Source: Microbacterium sp.
GTDB lineage: Bacteria > Actinomycetota > Actinomycetes > Actinomycetales > Microbacteriaceae
Direction of reading: 5' to 3'
NCBI GenBank assembly: GCA_031277945.1
Contig: JAITLK010000002.1
Span: 310,001 to 374,000, forward strand
Length of the DNA: 64,000 nt
The position numbers and the translations under genes are program-made. Within the stretch, counting starts at the first letter, position 1. Each line of letters opens with the position of its first letter. A model generated the notes under the pieces. It did no database searches. It saw only the letters and a program-made list of their open reading frames with translations, and was not told where the DNA came from. Shown in pieces: positions 1 through 9,195 of the stretch.

Positions 1-723
1 ATCTCGCATCTGTCCGGGACCAACGTGGTCGCCTCGATGGTGGTGTTCGAGGACGGACTGCCGCGGAAAGACCAGTACCGGACATTCTCGATCACTGAGA
101 CCACCGATGACACCGACTCGATGTACCAGACCCTCATGCGCAGGCTTGCTCGGCTCGACGAGCCGGTGGAGCCGGAACCCGCGGGGGAAGACGGCGACGA
201 GGCGCCACGCAAGCGCCGACGCTTCTCGTACCCGCCCCAGCTTCTGATCGTGGACGGCGGTCAGCCGCAGGTGGCTGCTGCCGCCCGCGCTCTCCGCGAT
301 TCCGGGCGCACCGACATCGCGCTGTGCGGCATCGCGAAGCGGCTGGAGGAGATCTGGCTGCCGGGTGACGACTTCCCGGTGATCCTCCCGCGCACCAGCG
401 AGGCGCTGTATCTCGTTCAGCGACTGCGTGACGAGGCACACCGGTTCGCCATCACCCATCAGCGCCGCAAGCGCAAGCGCGGGATCGCCACGGTGCTCAG
501 TGAGATCCCGGGCCTGGGGGAGTCGCGGATCAAGGTGCTTCTCAAGCACTTCGGTTCGGTGACGCGGCTACGGGCCGCCACCGCGGAGGAGATCGCCGAG
601 GTGAACGGCATCGGCCCGGTGCTTGCTCGGACGATCCACTCACACCTCACGCTCGATGCGCCCTCGGCCACCCTCGATACGCCGTCGGCGTCGACCGCTG
701 AGGAGTCGGCCGCAGATCGGTAG
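1..723 (+). CDS. uvrC: Excinuclease ABC subunit UvrC, C-terminal part (5' end outside window)
   Basis: These are the last 240 residues of UvrC, which cuts on both sides of a DNA lesion in nucleotide excision repair with UvrB. The reading frame is open from base 1, so the GIY-YIG nuclease and UVR domains lie outside the window. Visible are the RNase H-like nuclease half (IVDGGQPQ near fragment residue 83, and [14 protein letters not shown]) and the C-terminal helix-hairpin-helix pair ([18 protein letters not shown]). An acidic Pro/Glu-rich insert precedes the IVDGG strand. rapZ follows after 25 bases, the usual actinobacterial neighbour. Confidence 0.96.
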   Translation: MSHLSGTNVVASMVVFEDGLPRKDQYRTFSITETTDDTDSMYQTLMRRLARLDEPVEPEPAGEDGDEAPRKRRRFSYPPQLLIVDGGQPQVAAAARALRDSGRTDIALCGIAKRLEEIWLPGDDFPVILPRTSEALYLVQRLRDEAHRFAITHQRRKRKRGIATVLSEIPGLGESRIKVLLKHFGSVTRLRAATAEEIAEVNGIGPVLARTIHSHLTLDAPSATLDTPSASTAEESAADR

Positions 724-748
724 CATGGTCGTGAGCGAAGGAGAACCC

Positions 749-1681
749 GTGGCTGATCCCCAGGCCGAACACGTGAGCACTGGCTTGACCGGCGCCGCGG
801 ACCCCGAGGAGGAATCGGGCGGCCAGAGCGAGGTGCTGATCGTCACCGGGATGTCGGGCGCCGGCCGTTCCACCGTGGGCAACGCGCTGGAAGATCTCGA
901 CTGGTATGTCGTCGACAACCTCCCTCCCCAGATGCTCAAGCCTTTGCTCGACCTGTCGTTGATCGGGAACTCGGGACTTCCTCGGGTGGCGGCGATCACC
1001 GACGTGCGGGGCCGGGATCTGTTCCGACAGCTCCCGGAAGTCATGCGCGAGCTTCGCAACCGCAGCGATGTCCGCCTGGTCTTCCTGGACGCGTCGGATG
1101 AGGTTCTGGTGCGGCGGTTCGAGTCGGTTCGCAGGCCCCATCCGCTGCAGGGCGATGGCACGCTCCTGGACGGAATCCGGCTGGAGCGGGAGCGCCTGCA
1201 GCCGATCCGTGAGGCTTCGGACATCGTCATCGACACCTCGGCCTTCAACGTGCATCAGCTCGCCACGCAGGTGTCCGATCTGTTCAGCGAGGAAGGGAGC
1301 GCGCGGCACACGCTCACGGTGATGAGTTTCGGCTTCAAGTACGGCGTGCCCACGGACACCGACTTCGTCGCGGATATGCGATTCCTGCCGAACCCGTTCT
1401 GGATCGACGAGCTGCGCGCGCTCACCGGCGAGGATGCCGCGGTGTCCGAGTACGTCCTGGGTCAGCCCGGCGCCCAGGAGTTCATCGAAGCGTATGAGAA
1501 GGCGGTGTCGATCGCTCTCGAGGGCTATCAGCGCGAGAACAAGTCCCACTCGACCATCGCGATCGGGTGCACCGGCGGAAAGCACCGCTCGGTGGCGACG
1601 GCAATCGAACTCGCCCGGCGGCTCTCATCCCACCCCGGTCTGGCCGTGCGCCTCAAGCATCGGGACCGGGGTCGCGAGTAA
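749..1681 (+). CDS. rapZ: RNase adapter / nucleotide-binding protein RapZ (YvcJ family)
   Basis: This is a 310-residue P-loop protein of the RapZ/YvcJ family, which binds nucleotides and, in enterobacteria, guides RNase E to a small RNA; its partner in Actinobacteria is unclear. Walker A is GMSGAGRST at 34-42. The C-terminal domain carries FGFKYG, the family motif DMRFLPNPFW and the signature GCTGGKHRSV. I chose the GTG at 749 because GAAGGAGA lies just upstream. An in-frame ATG at 725 would add eight residues but has no ribosome site. The gene sits between uvrC and whiA. Confidence 0.93.
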   Translation: MADPQAEHVSTGLTGAADPEEESGGQSEVLIVTGMSGAGRSTVGNALEDLDWYVVDNLPPQMLKPLLDLSLIGNSGLPRVAAITDVRGRDLFRQLPEVMRELRNRSDVRLVFLDASDEVLVRRFESVRRPHPLQGDGTLLDGIRLERERLQPIREASDIVIDTSAFNVHQLATQVSDLFSEEGSARHTLTVMSFGFKYGVPTDTDFVADMRFLPNPFWIDELRALTGEDAAVSEYVLGQPGAQEFIEAYEKAVSIALEGYQRENKSHSTIAIGCTGGKHRSVATAIELARRLSSHPGLAVRLKHRDRGRE

Positions 1682-1758
1682 GCTTGATCCTCTGCGCCAC
1701 CGCGCAACCCTGAATCATGATTTCTTGACCGGAAACGGTCGAATGTGAGGATCACATC

Positions 1759-2736
1759 GTGTCATTGACCGCCGACGTCAAGGGCGAACTCGTCGCCATT
1801 CGCGATCCGCGGCCGACCGTCCGGGCAGCCGAACTGACTGCCATTCTGCGCTTCGCAGGCGGACTGCACTCGATCGCCGGTCGAGTAGCCGTTGAAGCCG
1901 AAGTCGATGCCGAAGTGCTCGCCCGTCGCGTGACCCGCGACCTGGTCGAGCTCTACGGCGTTCGTCCGGACGTCGCCCATATCCAGTCGTCGAGTGCCCG
2001 TACGGGCAATCACTTCGCCGTCCGCGTCATCGAAGGCGGTGAGACGCTCGCGCGCCAGACGGGTCTGCTCGATCAGCGCCGCCGCCCGGTGCGCGGGTTG
2101 CCGAACCGTCTCACGACCGGCTCGCGAGCCGACCTCGCCGCCATCTGGCGCGGCGCGTTCCTCGCGGCCGGAACGCTCACCGAACCCGGTCGCTCCGCGG
2201 CCGTCGAGATCAGCTGCCCGTCGGGCGAGGCCGCCATGGCCCTCGTCGGTGCGGCCGGACGGTTGGGCGTCGCCACGAAGGCGCGCGAGGTCCGGGGTGT
2301 TCCCCGTGTGGTCGTCCGCGACGGCGAGGCCATCCGCGCCATTCTGGCGATCATGGGCGCCGAGCGTACCGCGGCTGCATGGGACGAGATGCGTCAGCGC
2401 CGCGAGGTGCGCGCCGGAGTGAACCGGCTCGTCAACTTCGACGACGCGAACCTTCGCCGCTCCGCCCAGGCCGCCGTGGCGGCGTGCGCACGAATCGAGC
2501 GGGCGCTGGAGATCCTGGGCGACGAGGTGCCCGATCACCTGAAGCAGGCCGGCGAGCTGCGCCTCGCGCACCGCGACGCCAGCCTCGATGAGCTGGGGCA
2601 CCGCGCGGACCCGCCGCTCACCAAGGACGCGGTCGCCGGTCGCATCCGCCGCCTTCTCGCCATGGCTGACAAGCGCGCAGAACAGGACGGCGTGCCCGGA
2701 ACCGAAGCCGCCGTGCCCACGGGCGCGGTCGACTGA
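1759..2736 (+). CDS. whiA: WhiA DNA-binding regulator
   Basis: WhiA (325 residues) is a conserved Gram-positive DNA-binding protein. In Streptomyces it works with WhiB to switch on sporulation division genes; in non-sporulating relatives it is tied to division and chromosome segregation. The N-terminal two-thirds is the LAGLIDADG-homing-endonuclease-like fold (for example [15 protein letters not shown] near 25-39), and the C-terminus is a helix-turn-helix with [20 protein letters not shown]. The start is a GTG at 1759 with GTGAGGA upstream. It lies 77 bases after rapZ, and the yvcK gene often found between them is missing. Confidence 0.95.
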   Translation: MSLTADVKGELVAIRDPRPTVRAAELTAILRFAGGLHSIAGRVAVEAEVDAEVLARRVTRDLVELYGVRPDVAHIQSSSARTGNHFAVRVIEGGETLARQTGLLDQRRRPVRGLPNRLTTGSRADLAAIWRGAFLAAGTLTEPGRSAAVEISCPSGEAAMALVGAAGRLGVATKAREVRGVPRVVVRDGEAIRAILAIMGAERTAAAWDEMRQRREVRAGVNRLVNFDDANLRRSAQAAVAACARIERALEILGDEVPDHLKQAGELRLAHRDASLDELGHRADPPLTKDAVAGRIRRLLAMADKRAEQDGVPGTEAAVPTGAVD

Positions 2737-2748
2737 GCTCGTTCCTCC

Positions 2749-2788
2749 CGAACCCCGTCGGTGCTGTGCGCAGCACCAACGGGGTTCG
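2749..2788 (+). terminator. Hairpin terminator after whiA
   Basis: Two 18-base arms (2749-2766 and 2771-2788) pair with one mismatch around a 4-base loop; no strong T-run follows. It lies 13 bases after the whiA stop and separates it from sodA. Confidence 0.8.
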
Positions 2789-2842
2789 TCGTTGCCGGGC
2801 GTCATCTGCCGTCCGCGCGGCCCGCGCGTCAGCGGATTTCAC

Positions 2843-2848
2843 TAGGAT
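2843..2848 (+). promoter_or_regulatory. Possible -10 element for sodA
   Basis: TAGGAT fits the actinobacterial TAnnnT -10 pattern and lies 79 bases before the sodA start, after the whiA terminator. I see no clear -35. Confidence 0.4.
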
Positions 2849-2926
2849 GAAACTGTCCGGCCCCGGCCCTTCCGGTCTCCCGGGGCGAATAAGCGCCCTC
2901 GTGGTGCAGATAGGAAGAAGTGAAGA

Positions 2927-3553
2927 ATGGCGACGTACACGCTGCCCGAGCTGACCTACGACTACTCGGCTCTGGAGCCCAGCATCAGCGGGGCGATCAT
3001 GGAGCTGCACCACTCCAAGCACCACCAGGCGTACGTGACGGGCGCGAACACCGCGCTCGAGCAGCTGGCGGCCGCTCGCGAGAAGGGTGACTTCGCGAAC
3101 ATCAACAAGCTCGAGAAGGACCTCGCGTTCAACCTCGGTGGTCACACCAACCACTCCATCTTCTGGACCAACCTCTCGCCCAACGGTGGCGACAAGCCGG
3201 TGGGCGACCTCGAAGCCGCCATCACCGATCACTTCGGCTCGTTCGACGCCTTCCAGGCCCACTTCACCGCGGCCGCCCTCGGCGTGCAGGGCTCGGGCTG
3301 GGCCGGCCTGTTCTGGGACTCCATCGGCCAGAACCTGATCATCCAGCAGTTCTTCGACCAGCAGTCGCAGTTCGCCGCGGGTTCGGTGCCCCTGCTGCTG
3401 CTCGACGTCTGGGAGCACGCGTACTACCTGGACTACAAGAACGTTCGGGCCGACTACGTGAAGGCTTTCTGGAACATCGCCAACTGGGAGAACGTCCAGC
3501 AGCGCTTCGAGGTCGCGCGCACGCAGACGAACGGCCTGCTGGTACTGTCGTAA
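2927..3553 (+). CDS. sodA: Superoxide dismutase, Mn/Fe family (Mn-type residues)
   Basis: This 208-residue cytosolic enzyme converts superoxide to hydrogen peroxide and oxygen. The metal ligands are His28 (MELHHSKHH), His76 ([10 protein letters not shown]), Asp160 and His164 ([14 protein letters not shown]). Gln145 in FFDQQSQ stands where the iron enzyme of Mycobacterium tuberculosis has a His, which favours manganese. There is no signal peptide. The ribosome site GAAGAAGTGAAG precedes the ATG. The gene is flanked by hairpins on both sides, so it is probably transcribed alone. Confidence 0.97.
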   Translation: MATYTLPELTYDYSALEPSISGAIMELHHSKHHQAYVTGANTALEQLAAAREKGDFANINKLEKDLAFNLGGHTNHSIFWTNLSPNGGDKPVGDLEAAITDHFGSFDAFQAHFTAAALGVQGSGWAGLFWDSIGQNLIIQQFFDQQSQFAAGSVPLLLLDVWEHAYYLDYKNVRADYVKAFWNIANWENVQQRFEVARTQTNGLLVLS

Positions 3554-3559
3554 GCGGCG

Positions 3560-3595
3560 CGGCGTCCCGACGGGGGCGACCCCGCCGGGACGCCG
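3560..3595 (+). terminator. Hairpin terminator after sodA
   Basis: The arms CGGCGTCCCG (3560-3569) and CGGGACGCCG (3586-3595) are perfectly complementary around a GC-rich loop, 7 bases after the sodA stop. There is no T-run. Confidence 0.65.
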
Positions 3596-3610
3596 ATGTC
3601 CCCGATCTGA

Positions 3611-4663
<1,053 letters not shown>

Positions 4664-4666
4664 TCC

Positions 4667-5881
4667 ATGGGCCTGCGAACCCTCTCCTCGCTCGGCGATC
4701 TCGCCGGCAAGCGCGTCATCATCCGCTGCGACCTCAACGTCCCGCTGAAGGACGGTGTGATCACCGATGATGGTCGCGTGCGTGCATCCCTGCCCACGCT
4801 GAACGCACTCATCAACCAGGGGGCCCGCGTCGTCGTGTGCTCTCACCTGGGTCGCCCGGAGGGCGCACCCGATGAGCGGTACAGCCTCGCCCCCGTCGCC
4901 CAGCGGCTCTCCGAGCTGCTCGGCAAGCCGGTGGCTTTCGCTCGCGACACGGTGGGCGAGTCCGCCACCGACGCGGTGGCGAGCCTCGACGATGGCGACA
5001 TCGCGGTGGTGGAGAACCTCCGGTTCAACCCGGGGGAGACCAGCAAGGACGCCGGCGAGCGAGAGGAGTTCGCAGGCCGCCTCGCGTCCCTCGGGGACGT
5101 GTTCGTGTCCGACGGCTTCGGCGTCGTGCACCGAAAGCAGGCGAGCGTCTACGAGCTCGCCGGCCTCCTTCCGTCGGCAGCCGGTCTGCTGATCGAGAAG
5201 GAGCTGGAGGTCCTTGACCGTCTGACCGAGAACCCGGAGCGCCCCTACACAGTGGTGCTCGGCGGCTCGAAGGTGAGCGACAAGCTCGGCGTCATCGACC
5301 ACCTCCTCCCGCGCGTCGACCGCCTGCTCGTCGGCGGCGGCATGCTCTTCACCTTCCTCAAGGCCGAAGGCCACGAGGTCGGCGCCAGCCTCCTCGAGCA
5401 GGACCAGCTGGACACGGTGATCGGGTACATCGCGAAGGCGAAGGAACTCGGCGTCGAGCTCGTCCTTCCCACCGACGTGGTGGTCGCGGACAAGTTCGCC
5501 GCCGACGCCGCGCACGAGGTCGCCGCAGCGGACGCCATCGAGTCGACGAGCTTCGGTGCTGCGGGCATCGGCCTCGACATCGGGCCCGACACGGCCGTGG
5601 CGTTCGCGGCTGCGGTCCGGGGCTCGCGCACCGTCTTCTGGAACGGGCCGATGGGAGTGTTCGAGTTCCCCGCGTTCGCGAACGGTACCCGCGCCGTCGC
5701 CGAGGCTCTGACCGCCGTCGACGGCCTCAGCGTCGTCGGCGGTGGCGATTCGGCAGCGGCCGTGCGTCAGCTCGGTTTCTCCGATGACCAGTTCGGTCAC
5801 ATCTCCACGGGTGGCGGCGCCAGCCTGGAGTTCCTCGAAGGCAAGAAGCTTCCCGGACTGGAGGTCCTCGGATGGGCGTGA
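4667..5881 (+). CDS. pgk: Phosphoglycerate kinase
   Basis: Phosphoglycerate kinase (404 residues) transfers the acyl phosphate of 1,3-bisphosphoglycerate to ADP. Diagnostic parts are RCDLNVPLKDG at 20-30, the substrate-binding HLGRPEG and NLRFNPGE, VLGGSKVSDKLGV in the hinge region, and GGGDSAAAV with STGGGASLEFLEGKKLPG near the C-terminus. The ATG lies 3 bases after the gap stop without a strong ribosome site, so it is probably translated by coupling. Its last 10 bases overlap the start of tpiA. Confidence 0.98.
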   Translation: MGLRTLSSLGDLAGKRVIIRCDLNVPLKDGVITDDGRVRASLPTLNALINQGARVVVCSHLGRPEGAPDERYSLAPVAQRLSELLGKPVAFARDTVGESATDAVASLDDGDIAVVENLRFNPGETSKDAGEREEFAGRLASLGDVFVSDGFGVVHRKQASVYELAGLLPSAAGLLIEKELEVLDRLTENPERPYTVVLGGSKVSDKLGVIDHLLPRVDRLLVGGGMLFTFLKAEGHEVGASLLEQDQLDTVIGYIAKAKELGVELVLPTDVVVADKFAADAAHEVAAADAIESTSFGAAGIGLDIGPDTAVAFAAAVRGSRTVFWNGPMGVFEFPAFANGTRAVAEALTAVDGLSVVGGGDSAAAVRQLGFSDDQFGHISTGGGASLEFLEGKKLPGLEVLGWA

Positions 5882-6663
5882 ACGCTCGTACCCCGCTGAT
5901 CGCGGGCAACTGGAAGATGAACCTGGATCACCTCCAGGCGGTCGCGTTCGTGCAGAAGCTGCACTGGACGCTGAAGGACGCGAAGTTCGAAGAGGGCTCG
6001 GTCGAGGTCGCGGTCTTCCCGCCCTTCACCGACATCCGCAGCGTGCAGACGCTGATCGACGCCGACAAGATCCCGTTTGCTCTCGGCGCTCAGGACATCT
6101 CGAAGCACGATTCGGGCGCGTACACCGGCGAGGTCTCGGGAGCGTTCCTCGCGAAGCTGCAGTGCGGTTACGTGATCATCGGTCACTCCGAGCGGCGCGA
6201 GTACCACAACGAGACCGATGAGGTCGTCGCCGCCAAGACCCGTGCGGCCCTCAAGCACGGCATCGTGCCGGTGATCTGTGTGGGCGAGACCGCGGAGGAC
6301 CTGGAGAAGCACGGCGCTTCCGCAGTGCCGGTGGCACAGCTGGCAGCAGTGCTCGAGGGTCTGGACAAGAAGTCGGACATCGTCGTCGCCTATGAGCCCG
6401 TCTGGGCCATCGGCTCGGGCCAGGCCGCCACCCCGCAGCAGGCCCAGGACGTGTGCGCTGCACTGCGCGGCGTCATCGCCGACAAGCTCGGACCGGATGC
6501 GGCAGCACGCACACGTGTGCTGTACGGCGGCTCGGTGAAGGCGGCGAACATCGCCTCCTTCATGCGTGAGCCCGATGTCGACGGTGCGCTGGTGGGCGGC
6601 GCGAGCCTCGTGGTGGATGAGTTCGCCGCGATCGCCCGCTACCAGAAGCACGTCGGCGTCTGA
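5872..6663 (+). CDS. tpiA: Triose-phosphate isomerase
   Basis: This 263-residue TIM barrel interconverts dihydroxyacetone phosphate and glyceraldehyde-3-phosphate. Catalytic residues are Lys15 (AGNWKMN), His105 (IIGHSERREY) and Glu175 (VAYEPVWAIGSG); YGGSVKAANI binds phosphate. The ATG at 5872 has GGAGGT six bases upstream, inside pgk, which supports this start and the overlap. It is the last gene of the gap-pgk-tpiA set. Confidence 0.98.
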   Translation: MGVNARTPLIAGNWKMNLDHLQAVAFVQKLHWTLKDAKFEEGSVEVAVFPPFTDIRSVQTLIDADKIPFALGAQDISKHDSGAYTGEVSGAFLAKLQCGYVIIGHSERREYHNETDEVVAAKTRAALKHGIVPVICVGETAEDLEKHGASAVPVAQLAAVLEGLDKKSDIVVAYEPVWAIGSGQAATPQQAQDVCAALRGVIADKLGPDAAARTRVLYGGSVKAANIASFMREPDVDGALVGGASLVVDEFAAIARYQKHVGV

Positions 6664-6698
6664 CGGCGCGGGCTTCGCGCCCGCTCCGCTCGGCCCCG

Positions 6699-6704
6699 TA
6701 TACT
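6699..6704 (+). promoter_or_regulatory. -10 element before secG
   Basis: TATACT is a near-consensus -10 hexamer 49 bases before secG, which suggests secG-rbpA has its own promoter in addition to read-through from tpiA. A short GC hairpin at 6665-6681 lies between. I see no clear -35. Confidence 0.5.
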
Positions 6705-6752
6705 GAACGTTCATGCGGTGATTCGTGCCGCGCTCGAAAGGCTGCAACCAAA

Positions 6753-6998
6753 GTGGAAATTCTCCAGTTCGTGCTGCAGGTGGTGCTCGGCATCACCAGT
6801 CTCGCGCTCACCCTTCTGATCCTTCTGCACAAGGGTCGCGGTGGCGGTCTGTCCGATATGTTCGGCGGCGGCACAACGTCGGCGATGGGATCGTCCGGGT
6901 ACGCGGAGCGCAACCTGAACCGCCTCACGATCATCCTGGCTCTTGTCTGGTTCGGCGTGATCGTCGCGCTCGGCCTGCTCACGAAGTTCGGTCTCTGA
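6753..6998 (+). CDS. secG: Protein translocase subunit SecG
   Basis: SecG (81 residues) is the small non-essential subunit of the SecYEG membrane channel. Two membrane helices (about 4-25 and 57-76) flank the cytoplasmic loop HKGRGGGLSDMFGGG, the most conserved part of the family. The start is a GTG at 6753 after AAAGGCTGCAACCAAA. Its stop overlaps the rbpA start by one base (TGATG), so the two are translationally coupled. Placing secG behind tpiA is typical of Actinobacteria. Confidence 0.95.
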   Translation: MEILQFVLQVVLGITSLALTLLILLHKGRGGGLSDMFGGGTTSAMGSSGYAERNLNRLTIILALVWFGVIVALGLLTKFGL

Positions 6999-7351
6999 TG
7001 GCGACCGGTGGTAACGCCATCCGCGGCAGCCGCGTCGGCGCCGGCCCGATGGGCGAGCAGGACCACGGATTCCACGCGGAGCGCATCGCGGTCTCGTACT
7101 GGGATGCCCTGGGCAACGAGACGGTCCGCTACTTCGCTGCGGGAGTTCCCGATGAGGAGATCCCGGAGACCATCGACAGCCCCCATTCGGGGTTGCCGGC
7201 TGGTCGTGACAAGGAGAATCCTCCGATGATCGCGAAGCCGGAGCCGTACAAGACGCACCTGGCCTACGTGAAGGAGCGCCGCACCGAGGAGGAGGCGGTC
7301 TCGCTTCTCGATGACGCCCTCGCGGCACTGCGCGAACGTCGCGGTCAGTAA
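6998..7351 (+). CDS. rbpA: RNA polymerase-binding protein RbpA
   Basis: RbpA is an actinobacterial RNA polymerase accessory protein that binds the principal sigma factor and stabilises the open promoter complex. The product is 117 residues, with the N-terminal tail RGSRVGAGPMGEQD, a core (YFAAGVPDEEIPETIDSP), the basic linker KPEPYKTHLAYVKERR and the C-terminal sigma-interacting helix EEEAVSLLDDALAALRERR. It contains no cysteine, so it cannot hold the zinc reported for some homologues. The ATG at 6998 overlaps the secG stop. A much longer upstream frame exists but is not supported. Confidence 0.93.
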   Translation: MATGGNAIRGSRVGAGPMGEQDHGFHAERIAVSYWDALGNETVRYFAAGVPDEEIPETIDSPHSGLPAGRDKENPPMIAKPEPYKTHLAYVKERRTEEEAVSLLDDALAALRERRGQ

Positions 7352-7365
7352 CTGACAGCATCACA

Positions 7366-7401
7366 CGAAGGGGCGGTCACCGATCGGTGGCCGCCCCTTC
7401 G
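7366..7401 (+). terminator. Terminator after rbpA
   Basis: The arms CGAAGGGGCGG (7366-7376) and CCGCCCCTTCG (7391-7401) enclose a second palindrome, CACCGATCGGTG, giving one long hairpin with a single mismatch. Confidence 0.85.
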
Positions 7402-7424
7402 CGTATTCGTCGCGCCCGATGGAC

Positions 7425-7459
7425 GAAGCCCCACCGACGTTCGACATCGGTGGGGCTTC
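7425..7459 (-). terminator. Terminator after pgl
   Basis: A perfect 13-base stem (GAAGCCCCACCGA / TCGGTGGGGCTTC) with a 9-base loop lies 22 bases beyond the pgl stop on the minus strand. It ends the pentose-phosphate operon, back to back with the rbpA terminator. Confidence 0.85.
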
Positions 7460-7481
7460 GTGCATCAGCTTGCAGCGGGGT

Positions 7482-8249
7482 TCAGAACTCCGGGTCGATG
7501 AGCTCCGCCGGAACCTCACCGGCGGCCGACTCATCGGTGATGATGATGGTGCGGTGAGTGCCCTTTGCGCCCGCGGCGGGCACGCTCGCGTAGCTTGCGC
7601 CGGCGAGGATCAGCCCGAGAGCTCCGGCCTTCTCGGCCCCCGAAATCACCATCCACACCCGGGTGGAGGAGTTGATCACCGGGCGGGTCAGCGTGAGGCG
7701 CTCGGGCGGGGGCTTGGGCGAGTCACGAACGGCGAGGACGGTGCGATCCGTCACACGAACCTCGTCGCGATCCGGGAAGAGGGAAGCGATGTGGCCGTCC
7801 GGCCCTACGCCGAGGAGAGTCACGTCGAACGTCGGCCACGGGCGCTCGTCGGTGCCGAAGCGGGCGAGCTCCTGCGTGTACCAGTCGGCCGCGGCATCCA
7901 GATCCAGTCCGTCGTCCGCCGCAGGCATCTCGTGGACATTGGCAGCCGGGATGGGCAGGGCGTCGATGAGCGCCGCGCGAGCCTGCACAGCGTTGCGATC
8001 CCCGTCGGTACGGGCGACGAACCGCTCATCGCTCCACCAGAGATGAACCCGATCCCAGTCGATCATGGCGACGGCCGGCTGCTGTGCGGCAGCGGCCAGC
8101 ACCGCGATTCCCATGGTGCCGCCGGTGAGCGAAACGTGGACCTCGCGATCCTCGGCGAGACCGAGCACGATCTTGCCCAGGAACCGGCTGGCGACGCTGG
8201 TCGCCAGCGTCGCCGCATCGGGTGCGACGACGACTCTCTTCTCGGACAT
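7482..8249 (-). CDS. pgl: 6-phosphogluconolactonase
   Basis: This 255-residue enzyme (DevB/SOL family) hydrolyses 6-phosphogluconolactone, the second oxidative pentose-phosphate step. Diagnostic parts are LTGGTMGIAVL near 39-49, WWSDERFV, the conserved GVGPDGHIASLFPD, and AVRDSPKPPPERLTLT. It is the last gene of tkt-tal-pgi-zwf-opcA-pgl, starting 4 bases after opcA, and is followed by a strong hairpin. Confidence 0.95.
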   Translation of the reverse strand: MSEKRVVVAPDAATLATSVASRFLGKIVLGLAEDREVHVSLTGGTMGIAVLAAAAQQPAVAMIDWDRVHLWWSDERFVARTDGDRNAVQARAALIDALPIPAANVHEMPAADDGLDLDAAADWYTQELARFGTDERPWPTFDVTLLGVGPDGHIASLFPDRDEVRVTDRTVLAVRDSPKPPPERLTLTRPVINSSTRVWMVISGAEKAGALGLILAGASYASVPAAGAKGTHRTIIITDESAAGEVPAELIDPEF

Positions 8250-8253
8250 GTGC

Positions 8254-9195
8254 CTACCTCTGCGCGGTGGCGGCGGGACCCAGCTGGGCCCAGCCGTCGC
8301 TGATCACTCGACCATACAAGACGTCCGCGTCCAGTCGACGCAGCTCCTCGGCGAGGCACTCGCGCACCGTACGGCGGGGGAGCAGCAGCTCGTGGTCGGG
8401 CTGGCCGGGCTGGGTCAGCACGGCGATCCCCGGCTCCGGGCGCTCCAGGACGATGTCGCCGGACGCGCGCGTGAGGCGGACCGACTTGATGCCTTCGCCC
8501 CAGCTGTCTCGCGGCTGGTAGTGCCAGACCACGTCACAGTCGAGCTTCAACTTCAGCCAGGCGGCCAGCAAGCCCGTCGACGGGGAGTCGTCGGCGCCCT
8601 GCACCTCGACCGCGGTGATCGACTCGTAGGGCGGCTGGTCAAGCACCGCTGCCAGCTGCTCACGCCAGTGCGTGAGTCGCGTCCAGGCCAGGTCGGTGTC
8701 GCCGGGGGAGTAGGACGGACCCAGCAGCGAGACCCGGTCGACGTCCTGCGGCAGGGTGGATGCATCCGTGATGCGCCGCTGCGCGATGCGCCCCAGCGGC
8801 GACTCCGCCGGAGCCGCCGGAGGGTTGTCCGGCCACCAGACGACCACAGGTGCGTCCGGCAGGAGCAGACCGGTGACGAGGCTCTCCTCGTTGGAGGATG
8901 CAGCACCCGACGCAGAGAGGACGATGACCTCGCTTGCGCCGGCGTCGCCTCCGACGCGGATCTGTGCGTCCAGGCGCGACGGCGCATCCGGTGCGGTGGT
9001 GACCACGATCACGCGCATCGGGTGCTCACGCGAAGCGTCGTTGGCGGCCTCGATGGCCTCCTCCATGACTTCGGCACGAGTCGCGATGATGAGCGTGAGG
9101 ACACGGCCGAGGGCGACGGCGCCGCCCTCTTCGCGGACCTTCACCAGGGTCTTTGCCACCGCCGAGATGGTGGTTTCAGGCAGATCGACGATCAC
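8254..9195 (-). CDS. opcA: Glucose-6-phosphate dehydrogenase assembly protein OpcA
   Basis: OpcA (313 residues) is the actinobacterial/cyanobacterial partner needed for full glucose-6-phosphate dehydrogenase activity. The sequence matches the family throughout (VIVDLPETTISAVAKTLVK at the start, GLLLPDAPVVVWWPDNPP in the middle, DAPSRLDAQIRVGGDAGASE). I chose the GTG at 9195, behind GGAGGCGCCC and overlapping the zwf stop by 4 bases (GTGA). A longer frame upstream reads into zwf. Its place directly after zwf confirms the identity. Confidence 0.94.
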   Translation of the reverse strand: MIVDLPETTISAVAKTLVKVREEGGAVALGRVLTLIIATRAEVMEEAIEAANDASREHPMRVIVVTTAPDAPSRLDAQIRVGGDAGASEVIVLSASGAASSNEESLVTGLLLPDAPVVVWWPDNPPAAPAESPLGRIAQRRITDASTLPQDVDRVSLLGPSYSPGDTDLAWTRLTHWREQLAAVLDQPPYESITAVEVQGADDSPSTGLLAAWLKLKLDCDVVWHYQPRDSWGEGIKSVRLTRASGDIVLERPEPGIAVLTQPGQPDHELLLPRRTVRECLAEELRRLDADVLYGRVISDGWAQLGPAATAQR

